From: Cyclaneusma minus
Lineage: Eukaryota > Ascomycota > Leotiomycetes > Marthamycetales > Marthamycetaceae
Assembly (NCBI GenBank): GCA_037179335.1
Contig: JAKZHN010000001.1
Coordinates: 1,488,001-1,552,000 of the forward strand
Length of the DNA: 64,000 nucleotides
Direction of reading: 5' to 3'
The translations under genes and the position numbers were made by a program. The notes beneath the pieces were generated by a model. It saw only the letters and a program-made list of their open reading frames with translations. It ran no database searches and was not told the origin of the DNA. The stretch's first letter is position 1, and every line of letters starts with the position of its first letter. Shown piece by piece: positions 34,614 to 46,586 of the stretch.

Positions 34614-35130
34614 ACGCGGCACATTTCTCTAGTGATTACACGGTTTTTCTAGGGTAGGAACCAGATTGTATATTGGGTCATGGGAGAGGAGCTGGGCGCA
34701 GGGGTCGGGCATTGGCTGGATTGCTGGTAGCATAGACGGCAGACATATCATCGGATGTTTCTTTAGGCAATTCTGAGATCACATTTCACTTGCCATGAGT
34801 TTTTTTCACAAGTTTTTCAGTGTCGCAAATGCAGGTATGCATTCTGACCTCGAGCTGTGCTGGGTCCCAGGATGGCAGCCATCAATAGCACTACCGCATA
34901 TCCCAGTTTAGTCATGTTGTACTTCTCCATATTTCAACACCCCATTCACAGCAGACGTCTCAAAATGGTATCAGTCATTAACGAAAGAAACTGCAATACA
35001 ATCGGGAGCTTATACTCTAAGACGTAAACGCGTCCCAGACCCAGCGCCCATCGCCACAAGTCTCCATAAAATCAGAAACCAGAAAAAAAAACCGAATCCC
35101 CAAACTCCCAACTCCATCCCATCACACCAG
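34614..35130. other. Intergenic, 3' flanks of CPY and of the following minus-strand gene
   Basis: No gene recognised; both neighbours converge here, so much of it is probably 3' UTR. Confidence 0.5.
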
Positions 35131-36133
35131 TCAGCTGGCCAGCCAGCCAGAGCCGAGAAGACGCCTCACACTCCGAGCTTTGGGGAAACATAGCCCTTCA
35201 CGCTCCCGTCGGACTTGTCTTCCCGGACTCTGGCTACTGCTGCCAGTCTCCATCACCTCCTCGACTTCCCCCCCATTATCCTCGTCCGCTTCACCGCCCA
35301 TCTCGTCGTCCATCTCGACGTCCTCCTCGTCCCACCCCACAAATCCGCCGTCACCACTCCCGCCAAGCGGTCTCTCGCCATCTCTGGCCTTCCCGCCAAT
35401 CTCCAAGCACGCGCTCGGCGCTCGAGAATGCTGCCGCGCTGCGAATATTCGGCGGTGGGAGGGGCGATGAAGGGCAAGCCCAGGCCGTTGACGCCGAGGG
35501 CGATTGTCGCATTGGCTTCTGTCTGCGCCACCGATTCCCAGAGAGCGCGAGCGCGGTCGTTGGTGTTGACCAGTTGCTGTTGTCGCTGCTGGTGCTGCTC
35601 ATCGTCGCCGTCGTCATTGTTGTCCGCCGCCGCCGCACCACCAGGCTGTCTTCGTCGTCGTTGGCCCTTGGCCCCTCGTTTCTGCATTTGTGCCTCGCGC
35701 TCCTTGTCTTTCGTTTAGTTCTCACAAAAGTTGTGGGGGGAGCCAGGGGAGACGTCAGCGATTGGCAGTAGAGGCGACATTGGCTGGACTTCAGGGGAGG
35801 GGAGGGCAAAGGGCGAGGTAAGCCAGTTGGGAACTGGTGATATGTTTTCGCGGCGACGGAACTGTTTGCGGAGGAAGCGGCGGTTCCAGCCGGCACCGAG
35901 AGCTCCGGAGAGACGCTGGCGGGCGAGGGTGGCGAGACCTTTGGTCTTGGTGGCGCGGGTTGGGTTGCGGCGGTGGCGGCTGGGAGTGGGGGTTAGCTGG
36001 GGGGTTGGTGAAGGGAGGGGGATAGGGGGGAGTGGGGTGGGCTTGATAAGGGATTGAGAAAGGGGACTTACGCGTAGGCCTCGAGAAGAAGGGGCTGCGG
36101 CGAATGACGCTCGATCGCTTGGAAAGAGAACAT
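35131..36133 (-). CDS. Conserved fungal basic protein of unknown function, apparently frameshifted
   Basis: Proposed parts in coding order: 36133-36072, 35979-35754, 35702-35407, then a shift into 35406-35131. Exon 1 gives MFSFQAIERHSPQPLLLEAY; a 92-nt GT-AG intron joins ARHRRNPTRATKTKGLATLA and then LSGALGAGWNRRFLRKQFRR, a highly basic block that looks conserved. A second intron (35703-35753) is needed because of an in-frame TAA; its ACTAAAC branch site is good, but the GTCTCC donor is weak. The third part has QRRRRQPGG, Asp/Gln-rich sequence and ILERRARA. The next frame continues naturally with LEIGGKARDGERP and an acidic stretch (DEEDVEMDDEMGGEADED), but reaching it needs one missing base between 35407 and 35406. 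The old frame gives an unlikely Arg/Thr-rich end. No signal peptide or membrane segment is seen. Confidence 0.5.
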
Positions 36134-36492
36134 CTTGCGACAGAAGAGGGTGTGTATGTGTGTGGGTTTTGTGTTTTGTGTTGTGTGGAGAGACAGTATC
36201 GCTGAGTTACAACCAGTTGTAATGAGAATGTCTTGCTTGGCAGAGGAAGAGGAGAAGAAGAAGAAGTGAGAGTAGTGAAAGTAACTTATCGCAAGATCCA
36301 TTGTCTGAACTGACACTATTGCTAGGAGAATGACCACAATTGGGACCAATAGACTCGGAAGCGGGTACTGAGAAGTCAATTGTCTGTTGACAATTGCCAT
36401 TGTTGGTCTGAATAGGGGCTGGCAATGGGAACAATGGGAGACATTATTTTCGACAAACCTATGCTTCGAATAGCATCTGGAACTCCCGCGCT

Positions 36493-36498
36493 TATAAA
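36493..36498 (+). promoter_or_regulatory. TATA box candidate
   Basis: TATAAA within GCTTATAAAATATAAACC, about 54 nt upstream of a plus-strand ATG at 36552 that sits in a favourable CATCACAATGAAA context. Confidence 0.4.
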
Positions 36499-36551
36499 AT
36501 ATAAACCTTCGCGGATTTACTTTCACGATTCACATAATCACATTCATCACA

Positions 36552-36869
36552 ATGAAACAATATCAAGCTGAGGAAGAAAATATCAATTGGCCTATCAGCG
36601 GCGAACAGAGCGCACAAAATTCCGCCCAATGTCTACCAACTTACAATCAAAAGGAAACTCAGAAGGACTCCGAAAACGCTGCAACTCCTAAGCACACCTC
36701 CACCTCCCTCGCTCACCTAGTACCTCATAACCCTATCCCCCAGAGCACTCCCATCATTGTAGCTCAGCCGATGACCGTCGCCGTCCACAATGTAGCATCT
36801 TGCACACTTCCGATGTCTACAAGTTCTCCTCGAGCCGTAGCAAGTATCCACACTCAGCCTATTCTCTGA
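36552..36869 (+). CDS. Possible small protein, unrecognised
   Basis: 105 codons. Support: a TATA-like box 54 nt upstream, a C/A-rich leader and a good start context. The N-terminal half (MKQYQAEEENINWPISGEQS, then Gln/Asn/Lys-rich) has a plausible protein composition. Against: the last ~50 codons are antisense to the well-supported minus-strand gene 36717-37502, and no family is recognised. A splice at CTAGTACCT (~36,718) could remove the overlapping tail. Low confidence. Confidence 0.28.
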   Translation: MKQYQAEEENINWPISGEQSAQNSAQCLPTYNQKETQKDSENAATPKHTSTSLAHLVPHNPIPQSTPIIVAQPMTVAVHNVASCTLPMSTSSPRAVASIHTQPIL

Positions 36870-37502
36870 ATCGCAGCGACAGCATTCCCACATCGCAGCT
36901 GTGGACGTCGCCGGCTGGACATACGCACTGTAGGAGTAGCCGGAAGCCGAACCGTAACGAGAACTAGAAGAGGGAGCCGTGTACCCCTCGTAGTCATAGG
37001 GAGATGCGGAGCGGTAGTCGCGCTCTCTGGGAGGTAGCGCACTTGCCATACTTCCCAGGTCGTAGGGAGATGCGGAGCGGTAGTCACGCTCTCGGGGTGG
37101 TACCGCACTTCCCATGCTGGGCCGGCGATAGCTGCTGTAGCTGGGCTCGCCGCCGGGAGGAGCAGAGTCGTAGGCAGAGGTGTAGCGGGAGGAGCTAGAT
37201 ACGGGTGGGTAGTAGGATGAGGAGGCGGAAGGAGGGTAGCGGGAGCTACTTGATGAGGAGTAGGGGTCAATGCTTGGTCGGCGGATGCTCAGGCTGGGTC
37301 GACGCGAGGAGGACTCGTAGTTCGAGGAGCTGGAGAGCGGCGGGTAGCGGGAGGAACTCGAGAGGGGTGGGTAGCGGGCGGATGAGGATGGGCGGCGGTA
37401 GTCATCTCTGCTTGAGGAACTGTAGTCAGCTGGGTTGGAGTAGGGATCGGACTCACCGTAGCAGTTTGAACGGCTGTAATCTGAGCCTCTTCTGTACGAC
37501 AT
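36717..37502 (-). CDS. Ser/Tyr/Arg-rich protein with Cys-rich (zinc-ribbon-like) tail
   Basis: Single exon, 261 residues. The first ~200 residues are low complexity, built from RYPPLSSSS repeats, RRPS motifs and a duplicated unit PPRERDYRSASPYD (~135-148 and ~157-170). The C-terminal ~55 residues differ: WECCRCDSENRLSVDTC, then RTCRHRKCARC, giving Cys pairs at about 207/210 and 233/236 with C221, C228 and H230 between, like the short treble-clef/RanBP2-type zinc fingers common in small fungal proteins ('W-x-C-x2-C ... H-x2-C-x2-C'). The many RRPS/RRxS sites suggest phosphorylation, and the Tyr/Arg/Ser bias is the kind found in condensate-forming proteins (inference). No signal peptide. Function unknown. 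Confidence 0.75.
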   Translation of the reverse strand: MSYRRGSDYSRSNCYGESDPYSNPADYSSSSRDDYRRPSSSARYPPLSSSSRYPPLSSSSNYESSSRRPSLSIRRPSIDPYSSSSSSRYPPSASSSYYPPVSSSSRYTSAYDSAPPGGEPSYSSYRRPSMGSAVPPRERDYRSASPYDLGSMASALPPRERDYRSASPYDYEGYTAPSSSSRYGSASGYSYSAYVQPATSTAAMWECCRCDSENRLSVDTCYGSRRTCRHRKCARCYIVDGDGHRLSYNDGSALGDRVMRY

Positions 37503-38800
37503 CTTGTCTTTTGGGGGAGAGAAAATGTCGGTTTCTGAGAGAGAGAGAGAGTTGTTGGTGATTGTGCTAGTTCCGTCGTTACTGGTAGTTTTGATTGTGT
37601 TTTGAGTTGTGATGCTAGATATCGGAATCTCGAGAATCTCGAGCGTGGTCTGCCCGAGGGAAGAAGAGACGGAGAGTGGGTGGCCATCTTTGACCTTTTA
37701 TGTTCATCCAAGGATTTTTCCGCTCCAGTTGTTCATGTGCTGTGACCATTTTCTTTGTTAGCGTAGGTACAGGTATATTTGACGTTATGATGGTATATGG
37801 AACAATAATATAACTACAACATCGGACAAAGGTGAACGGTAAGTGAGATGCAGCGTCAAAGAAAGAAAAACGAGACAGGGGGAGGGAGCCGTTGCTGTAC
37901 AATCGACTGCCTTTTTCCTCACGATTCCAGCAGCACCATCGACATCAATGGCGCAAAACAGTCTGTATTCTACATTCCTTCTTCCCCACCACGGTGGAGG
38001 CGAAGGAACTGGCTGGGGAGAGGGTGAGAGAGATAGGGTGATCATCGATCTGTTCGTACGTACTGATTGGCGGACCCTGGCACTTGTTGGACTTCGCAAC
38101 CCCTGGACTGTACATTTTCAAAGCCAACAGCGTCTCCATACCAGGTATCCACAGATTTTCGTTTATATGCAGGGCAGGTGATAGACTCCTGAAAGCGGTT
38201 AGGTGGGCTCTAGCGGCCAAAAACTCAACGTAAACGCGTATATATGTGAAGGTCAAACACCAACTGCCTCACTTACCCCAAGCACTTGTTTGTATGGATT
38301 TTTAACAGTAGAAAACAGACTTGTTTGCGGGCCCTGGACGAGCAGTGTGATTGTATGAGCCGTCCAGACCTGGTTAATGAGATGCGTAGACGGAAAACAA
38401 GAGACTTGAAGCAGGAAATATTGAAGAGAAGGGAATGGTAGCGAAAGAAGAAGTAAGGGCTATTACTGTTGCTAAGGCTCGAGCGGGGACCGTCGACTGT
38501 GGAGGTCTGTAGGTACTTGAGGACCTTGGAAGTCTGGAATCGTGATGGGCTCTGCTAGATGAAGTTTGAGTGACGGAGCTTTGATGAGAGGCATGTTTCA
38601 GTGTTCTTTGAAATATCTCGATCGAATGGCATCATAGCTTGGTTGGAAAGTCTCTTAACTTGTGGTTCGCCATTTTTTATGAGAAAAGCTCAGCTGTACC
38701 TCGACCATCGTCCTTGGTATGCTGCGTGTAATGAAGGCTAACGGCGCCGTGTCCCTCGCGACCAATTCTTATTGGTCACACGGTAGCCCTTCTCTAGCTT
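37503..38800. other. Last normal-composition intergenic stretch before the AT-rich block
   Basis: The promoter of the Ser/Tyr/Arg-rich gene is at the left; a (GA)n run lies at ~37,540-37,552. Short open frames only, none convincing. Confidence 0.5.
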
Positions 38801-38846
38801 AGCTTAGCGTTAGCGCTTGGCGCCAGATATATCCTGGCGCTTGGCA
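38747..38846. repeat. Two adjacent hairpin-forming inverted repeats at the composition boundary
   Basis: First: CCGTGT (38747-38752) and GACCAAT (38760-38766) pair with ATTGGTC (38771-38777) and ACACGG (38778-38783), with a 4-nt loop and a 7-nt bulge on one side. Second: GCGCCAG (38820-38826) pairs with CTGGCGC (38834-38840), loop ATATATC. GCGCTTGGC flanks the second one twice (38813 and 38838). Confidence 0.75.
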
Positions 38847-39526
38847 CGTAAAATAGACATTATCGACTTTATTATAATCGATCCCTGCCGTGCCTAATAG
38901 ATTATAAGCCCTCGCGTAAAATTTGCCACTCTCTTATCAATCTCTTTAATTCTTCAATTCAGCTAATTAATTAATCCTCGGCAGATTGCAAACGCTTTAT
39001 TTTACAGCTCAAGCGCGCAGATCTTGATCCTGCGCTCTAAAAGTGACCCCGCATTGCACTAGCGCCAGTACTTCGCCACCGCTAGCGCCGATATTAATAA
39101 ACTATTGTATTAAGCACTATTATTTAACACAATTATTAAGCTCTGCGACTACCTTATTGCAGCGCTTTTTTAAACGCATAACGGTGCGCTTTATTTTTTA
39201 GCAATTGTATTAAATCTTTAATTTCCAAATTAACTAAGTCTATTGCAATATTTATTATTGCAGCCATTTTTTACGGCATTTTGCTATAGTTTTATTTCGC
39301 AAATTTTTTTGCAATCCTATCCTTTATAATTTTACAGCTATATTTTCCAGTTAATATTATATTTTTTAATTCTATCGGCGATTTTCTAAATAAAACCTTT
39401 TGGTTTAAAAAATTAAAAAATTAAAAAACTATAAAATATAAATTAAAAAAAATCTATATTATAAGGCAAAAATTTATTAAAAATTATTCTCTCCAATATA
39501 AAACCCTTTCCAATTTATTAGTTCCC

Positions 39527-39739
39527 TAGCATATTTAGCCTTAGGCATTTATTTAGGGCACGGACCACTTAATAGTCCGTGCACCGATAAGCGCTAGGGG
39601 CTACGAAGGCATTAGCGCCAAGGCTGGAAATGCCTTTATTTTCACGCGCGTTAATATTATTTATTTTCTTTTTTAATTATAATTAATAATATACCGGAAT
39701 ACCTATATATATATAATTTTATTTCCCGTATAAAAATCA
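39527..39739 (+). repeat. LTR of element A, left copy
   Basis: Shares CATATTTAGCCTTA-type start, GCATTTATTTAGG, AGCGCCAAGGCT and GAAATGCCTTTATTT with 46202-46368, and ATACCGGAATAC and CCGTATA with 59743-59799. It contains an intact 8-bp inverted repeat GCACGGAC/GTCCGTGC (39558-39582) that is mutated in the other copy. The right boundary is approximate. Confidence 0.7.
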
Positions 39740-42700
39740 ATATTAATTAGCATTTTTTAAAAGCATAAATTCGCAAAATCTTTATTTTGAAAAAAATAAT
39801 ACTTGTAAATTTTTAGCTTAAATTTATATATTATTAACTAAGAAAAAATCCTTAGCTTAAATTCTTTAAAGCTTTTGCGCAGTTTCTTCGCAATTAAAAA
39901 TTCAGCGACTATTAATTGCGCAGTTTTAAATTGCAAAAGCCGCATTTTATATAGCTATTTTTTTATTATTTAAAAAAGCTTTAACTTAATTCTTTTTTTG
40001 CCAAATAAATTACGCAGCTTTTTTATGCATAGCTTTTTTCGCTTTTTTTTTCTATAATAATAATTTATATCCTTAATATTCAAATTTATAATATTTAAAT
40101 TTAAATTAGTAAATAATTATTAAAAGCTTTCGCATAGCTTAAAATTTAAAATTTAAAAACCAATTTGCATAGCTAATATTATTTGGCATCGGTATAATGC
40201 TTAAGCAATATATCCTTTTCTTATTTTAATAATTTATTTTATAGTGCCTTTAATACGCAATTAGCAGCTTTTGACTTTATAATTATATTAGCAAAAAAAA
40301 AATAGAAAAAACTTTTATTTATTATAATTTTTTAAAATTACAGCTATATTGCAAATAAATAAAACCTTTAAAAATGTATTTTTAAAACGCTAGCAATATA
40401 TAAGCAAAATAATATTCATGCTATATTACTAAATTGGTATAAATTGGTATTAAAGCAAAATAAAATTGGTATAGAATTAATAAGGAGTTTTTAAAAGAAA
40501 TTTAAAAAATGGACAAAAGCAATTTTTTTTTAGAAATCGACGATATACGGTTAATTTTTAAAAACCATTTTTAAAAAAAAGAGTATATTTTTTCCAAATG
40601 GAAAAAGGAATTTAATTGCCCTTTAGCTGGTTAAATTTTTAGGAGTTAATAAATTTTCAAAATAGCTAAAAACTAAATTGCAAAAGGCAAAAAAGGATTG
40701 CAATTACAAATATTTAATATTTGAAAATATGGCTATTGGATATTGGAAAAAATCATTTATATGTTTTAAAGGATTTTTTTTAAAAGCCTTTTCTTTAAAA
40801 ATAGTTAATTTTTTAAAAGCCATTTTTTTAATATACAAACAAATATATTGGAAATTAAGGTATGGGTTAAAAAACCAATTAAAAAAAGCTTTCAATGGAA
40901 TTTGGATTTAAAAAGCCTAAAATTAAAAAAGGGATTTTAATGCTAAAAATTGGAGATTTTTTTTACCGCAAAACAGCTTCACGAGCCGATATGCCTTATG
41001 GTTATTTTTAATAAGAAATCCGATATTATTTTCTTTTTGCTAAAAATATTTTTTTAAAATAAGGCAGTTTTATAATATTAAAAACCCTGAATTAAAAAGC
41101 AAATTATTAGGCTAGGAAAAAAATTATGGATTTTAGTAAAATTTATTAAAATAAAGATAGATATAATGGTAAACGCTTTAAGGTTTTGGATATTAAGCTT
41201 GCAAGGTTTTTAATATATATAAAAAGGCTGGCATTTCTAAAGCAAATTATAATAAAGCCTATTTTTATATATTAAAAAACAAAACCCGGAATTACTATAA
41301 CCAATTTTTTTAATAAAGGCTTTATTTTTAAGGAAATAATTAATTTTATTTAAAAAAAAAAAAAGCCAATTGTATAAAATATTAATTTTTTTTAAATTAA
41401 TATTAACTTTTGTAAAACCATTATTAATAAATCCATTTTAAATAAATTAAAATATTTAGACTTGGTTTTAAACCAGCTTTAAAAGCTTTAGTTAATTTTA
41501 AAATTAAATTGCTAAAAAAATAAAAATATTAGAAATCAATTGTATAAAGAAATTTAAGAAATTCCAAATTATAAATAAATGTATGCTAATTTATATTTAA
41601 AATACAAAGATTTAGTATTCCAAATTTGCGCAGCTATATTTAATAGGATAAAAATTAATAAAAATGCTAATTCTTTTTATATTTATACAAATTTTTGCAA
41701 TTATAAAGAAGCTGTTAACTAGTTTTACAATAATATAAATTTTTATAGTCATAAATATAATAATAAAAGCTTTGAAAATAAATTCAAAAATGAATATTTA
41801 AATGAAAATGGCGGAAATGAATTTAAGGATAAATATTTAGGCGAAAATAATGAAAATAGCGCAATGGAATTTAAGAATAAATATATAAATGAAAATGGCG
41901 AAATTAGTAATACTGGATTTAAATTTGGAAATGGCGAAACGGGCCCCAAAGAATAAAACTCTAATTGAAAATGCAATATTTATAATAATTTCAAATATTG
42001 GTTTATTAATTATAATATTATCAAAAAGGGCTTTTATAATAAATACCGAAATATAGCCAAAAAATCTGATAAATCTAATTTTTTAAATAAGCCTATTATA
42101 TTTTTTTGAATTAACATAAAAAGCCTAAATAATAGCTTTATTTAATTAAAAAATAAATGCTTTAATAATTTAAAAATAACCATAATAATAATAATAAACA
42201 TTTATAGCAATAAGCAAAGCAAAAAGCCTAATTCCAAACGCTTTTTAAATAAGCCCCCTAATTTGTTAAATAATAAATTGTTTTATAATATTATCCAGTA
42301 ATTTTTTTTAAAAAAAACCAATATTTTATTTAAAATTTAAAATAGCCTATAATTCAAAAGCCTGCAAATTAATATAATTATAGCCCTAATTTATTTAAAG
42401 GCAATATTTATTTTATAAAGGATTTTAAATTTATTAATGAATAATTAGCCATGAAAATTTTAAATAAATAGGCAGCTGCTTATATATTTATTTATTTAAA
42501 TTTATTTAATCTCGAGCAAAGAAAATACCCGTTTTAATTAAAAGAATATTTATTATAAAAGGCAAATATATTTTTAGCATTTTTAAAGCATTTTTTTAAA
42601 TACTAAAGCAGCCGGATTTAATATTACAAAATTCCTTTACTTTAAAGCATTATAAAATATTATGTCCGAATTTAAACTGGATCAATAAGCCTAAAAAGCC

Positions 42701-43767
42701 TACCAAATACGCTTTAAAAATAGCTAGCCCGCATTTATATTAAATATAGCCAATATTTTCATTTAATTTGGCATTATTCCCTTTTATATTATTCCAAATA
42801 TTTTTTTAAATTATATTTAGCAAAAATAAACCGCTTTAAATTAAAATTTGATAAATTTAATAATATTATAATTTAAAACAATTTAAAAATAATTATAAAA
42901 CGGAAATAGGGTTATCCATAATTTTGCTATCTTTCCAAAAACAAAAATACAGTATTATAGCCAATTTAAATAAAATTAAATTTAAAACACTTTATATTAA
43001 ATATAGCTATACCAATATACCAAAGTTGGCAGCCATTTTTAGCAAAGCAAATAAGGAATTTAATAATAATAAAACCGGCCGCTTTAAAATTAACTTTTTA
43101 AAAAATTAATTTTAATGCTAAAATATTTATTTATTTATTTATTTTAAAAGGCTGCTTAATAATATATATAATAAATATAATTATTAGCTATTAAATAGCC
43201 AAATTTTTGCTTACAAAAACGGCCCGATATATTTGAGAAACTATTAAAATAGTATAAATGAATATTTATTTTGGCCCGCCAAACCGCATTATTTATAATG
43301 CCGGAATTAAATTTTAAAATAAATTTAAATAAAAAACCATTTTTTTCAGTATTTAAATACGCTTTATATTTATTAAAGTATACTATAATATTAGTAAAAA
43401 TAAATAATATTATATTATTATTAAATATACCTTTAATATTATTAAAAAAATCTTATTTAAACTATTTAAAAAAGTTATATTATAAATGGCTATAAAAGCT
43501 ATAAATAATATAGCTGGCCTAAACGGCTTGGTTTTTATATTATTAATATTTAAAATTTACCCCAAATTAATATTAATATTACCTTTTTTTCCCTCTATAT
43601 TATACCGTTTTAAAGCCATTTAAAAGGCCATTAAAAAAGTTAAAAACATATACGCTAAAAAAGTAATTATTCAAGTTTTTAAAATAAAAAACGGACTAAA
43701 TATATTTAATATTAAGCAATTTCTATTTGGCTTTAAAATTCTAATTTAAAAATAAAATAAAAAATAA

Positions 43768-43850
43768 AACGGTTTTTATAAGGTAATTAATATTAAAAAT
43801 AAAACGGTAATCTTAAATATACTTTATAAAATTGCTAAATTTAAAAGCAT
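43768..43850 (+). pseudogene. Integrase C-terminal (GPY/F-like) relic of element A
   Basis: One plus-strand frame reads NGFYKVINIKNKTVILN followed by IAKFKSIL. This follows the Ty3/gypsy integrase tail pattern 'GPF/Y-K-V-I-x-I-x-x-K-x-A-x-x-L-x-L ... K-I-H-P-V-F'. Stops close the frame on both sides. It is a short match, so moderate to low confidence. Confidence 0.4.
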
Positions 43851-44150
43851 TTTAGGCTAAAAAATAATTTAAAATAAAAATCAATATATTTAGCTAATTT
43901 TGGCAAGCTAAAAAAGCATAATTTTTTTTTAAAAAAAAATAATTTAAATTCCTTCATAAAAAAAGGGCTAATTTTAGCAAAGCCAAATTCAGCAATTTTA
44001 AAAGCATTAAATATTTTTAAAAAAAAGCCGACCAAGGCTTTATTTATTATTAAATTTATTGATTTTAAAAATACCCAAAAAAAGGCCGCCCTTTAAAATC
44101 CAGGCTATTAAATAAAACCTTAAATAATTAAAATTTCCTTTAAAGTAATA

Positions 44151-44306
44151 GAAACAATAAAAACAATAAAAACAATAAAAACAATAAAAACAATAAAAAC
44201 AATAAAAACAATAAAAACAATAAAAACAATAAAAACAATAAAAACAATAAAAACAATAAAAACAATAAAAACAATAAAAATAATAAAAATAATAAAAATA
44301 ATAAAA
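44151..44306. repeat. 9-bp minisatellite (AATAAAAAC)n
   Basis: About 14 copies of AATAAAAAC followed by three of AATAAAAAT. The repetitive minus-strand frame across it is an artefact. Confidence 0.95.
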
Positions 44307-46201
44307 TAATAGCTAAAAGGCTTTTCCAAAAGCTGAAAGCTATTTTTTTTTAATATTACTATTTTATATATAGCTTTTTAAAAAGGATTTACAATGCTAT
44401 TTAAACTATATTACATTAAATGGCTTTATAATTTATATATATTTTTCTAAAGGAAAAAGCTAATATAGCTTTGGCCCTTTAATTGCGTTAAAAAGACAAA
44501 ATTACCACGCCTAGCAAGCCCTTTAAAGCTTTAAATCAGGCAAAATTTAAAAAATTATTTGAAATAAGTGTTTTTAACTTTTAAATATATAATAAGGATA
44601 TTTGCAAAGGCCAAATATTAATAGCAAAATAATAATAAAAATTAAAGGTAAAGAAACTCTAAGTTTTTATAAAAAATTAAGATTAATTATTTAAAATAAT
44701 AATAATAATAATAAAATCATTTTAATTTAATTATTTATAATTTAAAAGATTAGCCAGCAAATTATTTTGGTTTTGGTACTTTTTTTAAAAAAATAATATA
44801 AATTTAATTTTTAAAAATATTATATAAGCATATTTTTACGCTAAAAATATATTATTTAAAAAAATATACTGATAATTATCCAAAAAAAAATAAAAAGCAA
44901 ATATTCTTTTAGCATTATTATAGTAGTTTTTAAACCATTATATAAAATAGCAAAATCTGGCTTATATTGGTATCTAATGTATTTAAAATACTATATTAAA
45001 AAGCTAGGCTTAAAATTTTTAATTTTTAATTTCTGCTTTTTATATCCCGAAAAGAATCCAAAGCTATTTATTCTTATAAAATTTTAAATAAATAATATTC
45101 TAGTTTTAATATGCAAAATATAATTAAATAAAAAAAAAATATTGAAAAAAACCAAATTTAAAGCCAAGCCCGAAATAAAATTAAGTAAAAATACCCTATT
45201 TATTTTTAATAGCTGTATTATTTCCAAATTTAAAAATATTATTATTATTATTTAAAAGCATTAAAAATTAGAAATTAAGTTTATGGATTTAAAAACTTTA
45301 AATATAAAAGCCCAATATAAATAATAAAAAGCTAAAAACGGCTATATTAATGTAATTGTATAATTAAAAAGCGCTTTTGATTTTTTAATTAAAAAGCGCT
45401 TTTAACTTTTTAATTGCTGCCTAATATTAGGATTTTATTTAAAAAAATAAGGCTTTAAATAAACGGCTTAATTAATATATAAATAATTTAAATAAAGGCT
45501 TAATTTACCTTTTTTTAAATATTAATATTATGAAGCTTTTTATTTTTATAAATGAATTCCTTGCAAATAATAAAAATCTAAATAGCCAAATTAATTATAT
45601 TATTATGCTTGCAAATAAGAAAAGTTTTATAAAAGCTGGGCAATTTATTATAATCGGTAATATTTTTTATTAATTATCCACTAAATTAAAAAAGGTAATA
45701 AGGAGTATTTTAGGCTTAAAAGTTTTAGGTATAATTTAAGAAACTAATATAGCTATTGCAATATTTACTATTTTTAATATAATAGCCTAAAAGCTTGGAA
45801 TTAAAAGTATTCCGATTATTATTTATATAAATTTATTTTCCTTATATAAATATTTAATAAAGCTTGGCATTATTATAAAAAAAACTAATAATGGATATTT
45901 TATATTTGAAGCAAAGCTATAAAAAAAGGAATTTTAAAAAATAAAATGGATTTCTAAACATAATAATCCAGCCGATTTTATAATTAAGGTATTTCCTGAT
46001 AAAGCTTTAAAAATATTTTTACCAATAACATCAAGATTAAAATTAAAAAATAAATAAATCGTTTAAAAAAAACAAAAGCAATAAAAGAAAATAAATAAAG
46101 AAAATATTATTTAAAAAAGAAATTAGAAAAAATACAAAAGGCTTTTATACCAGCAAAGCTAGCGAAATCTCCTTTTTTTTTAAAAAAGAATATTAATTTT
46201 C

Positions 46202-46368
46202 TGGTATATTTAGCCTTACGCATTTATTTAGGACACGGATTATTTAATGGCCCGTATATTAATAAGCGCCAAAAACTATAAAAGCGTTAGCGCCAAGGCT
46301 AGAAATGCCTTTATTTCCACGCGCGCTAGCGCCACCCATTTCATTTTTTAATTATAATTATATTATAA
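46202..46368 (+). repeat. LTR of element A, right copy, left fragment
   Basis: Aligns with 39527-39690. The match stops at TTATAA just before element B's LTR and resumes at 59743. Confidence 0.7.
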
Positions 46369-46586
46369 TAGTTAAAAATAAATTGGCAAATAAAAGCGCG
46401 TTATATATATTTTTTAATTATAAAAAATAGCTGCTGCCCTTTTTAAATAAAAATGGCAGCGCCTAAATATTATACGCTAAAAGCCTTGCTTAGCTTTTTT
46501 AATAAGCAATGATTATTTTTTATATACCTTTAATACATATATTTTATAAAATGCTTGCAAGGCGCTTTTTTTGGCCTTATATAATA
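46369..46586. repeat. LTR of element B, left copy
   Basis: Shares GTTAAAAATAAATT, TTTTTTAATTATAAAAAA, GCTTAGCTTTTTTAATAAGC and GCTTGCAAGGCGC with 59524-59742. The last 12 bases read CCTTATATAATA against CCCCGTGTGACA in the right copy: six transitions, no transversion. Confidence 0.8.

Noticed and set aside
33402..34622. 406-codon minus-strand frame antisense to carboxypeptidase Y (and 32753-33535, 260 codons)
   Set aside because: Shadows of the strongly codon-biased carboxypeptidase exons; no independent similarity.
40678..43495. Short Lys/Asn/Ile/Phe-rich open frames in the AT block (40678-40911, 42924-43109, 43271-43495 and others)
   Set aside because: Remnants of RIP-mutated element A; too short and too altered to call proteins.
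44120..44329. Phe-Ile-Val repeat protein on the minus strand
   Set aside because: Pure translation of the 9-bp minisatellite in degraded DNA.
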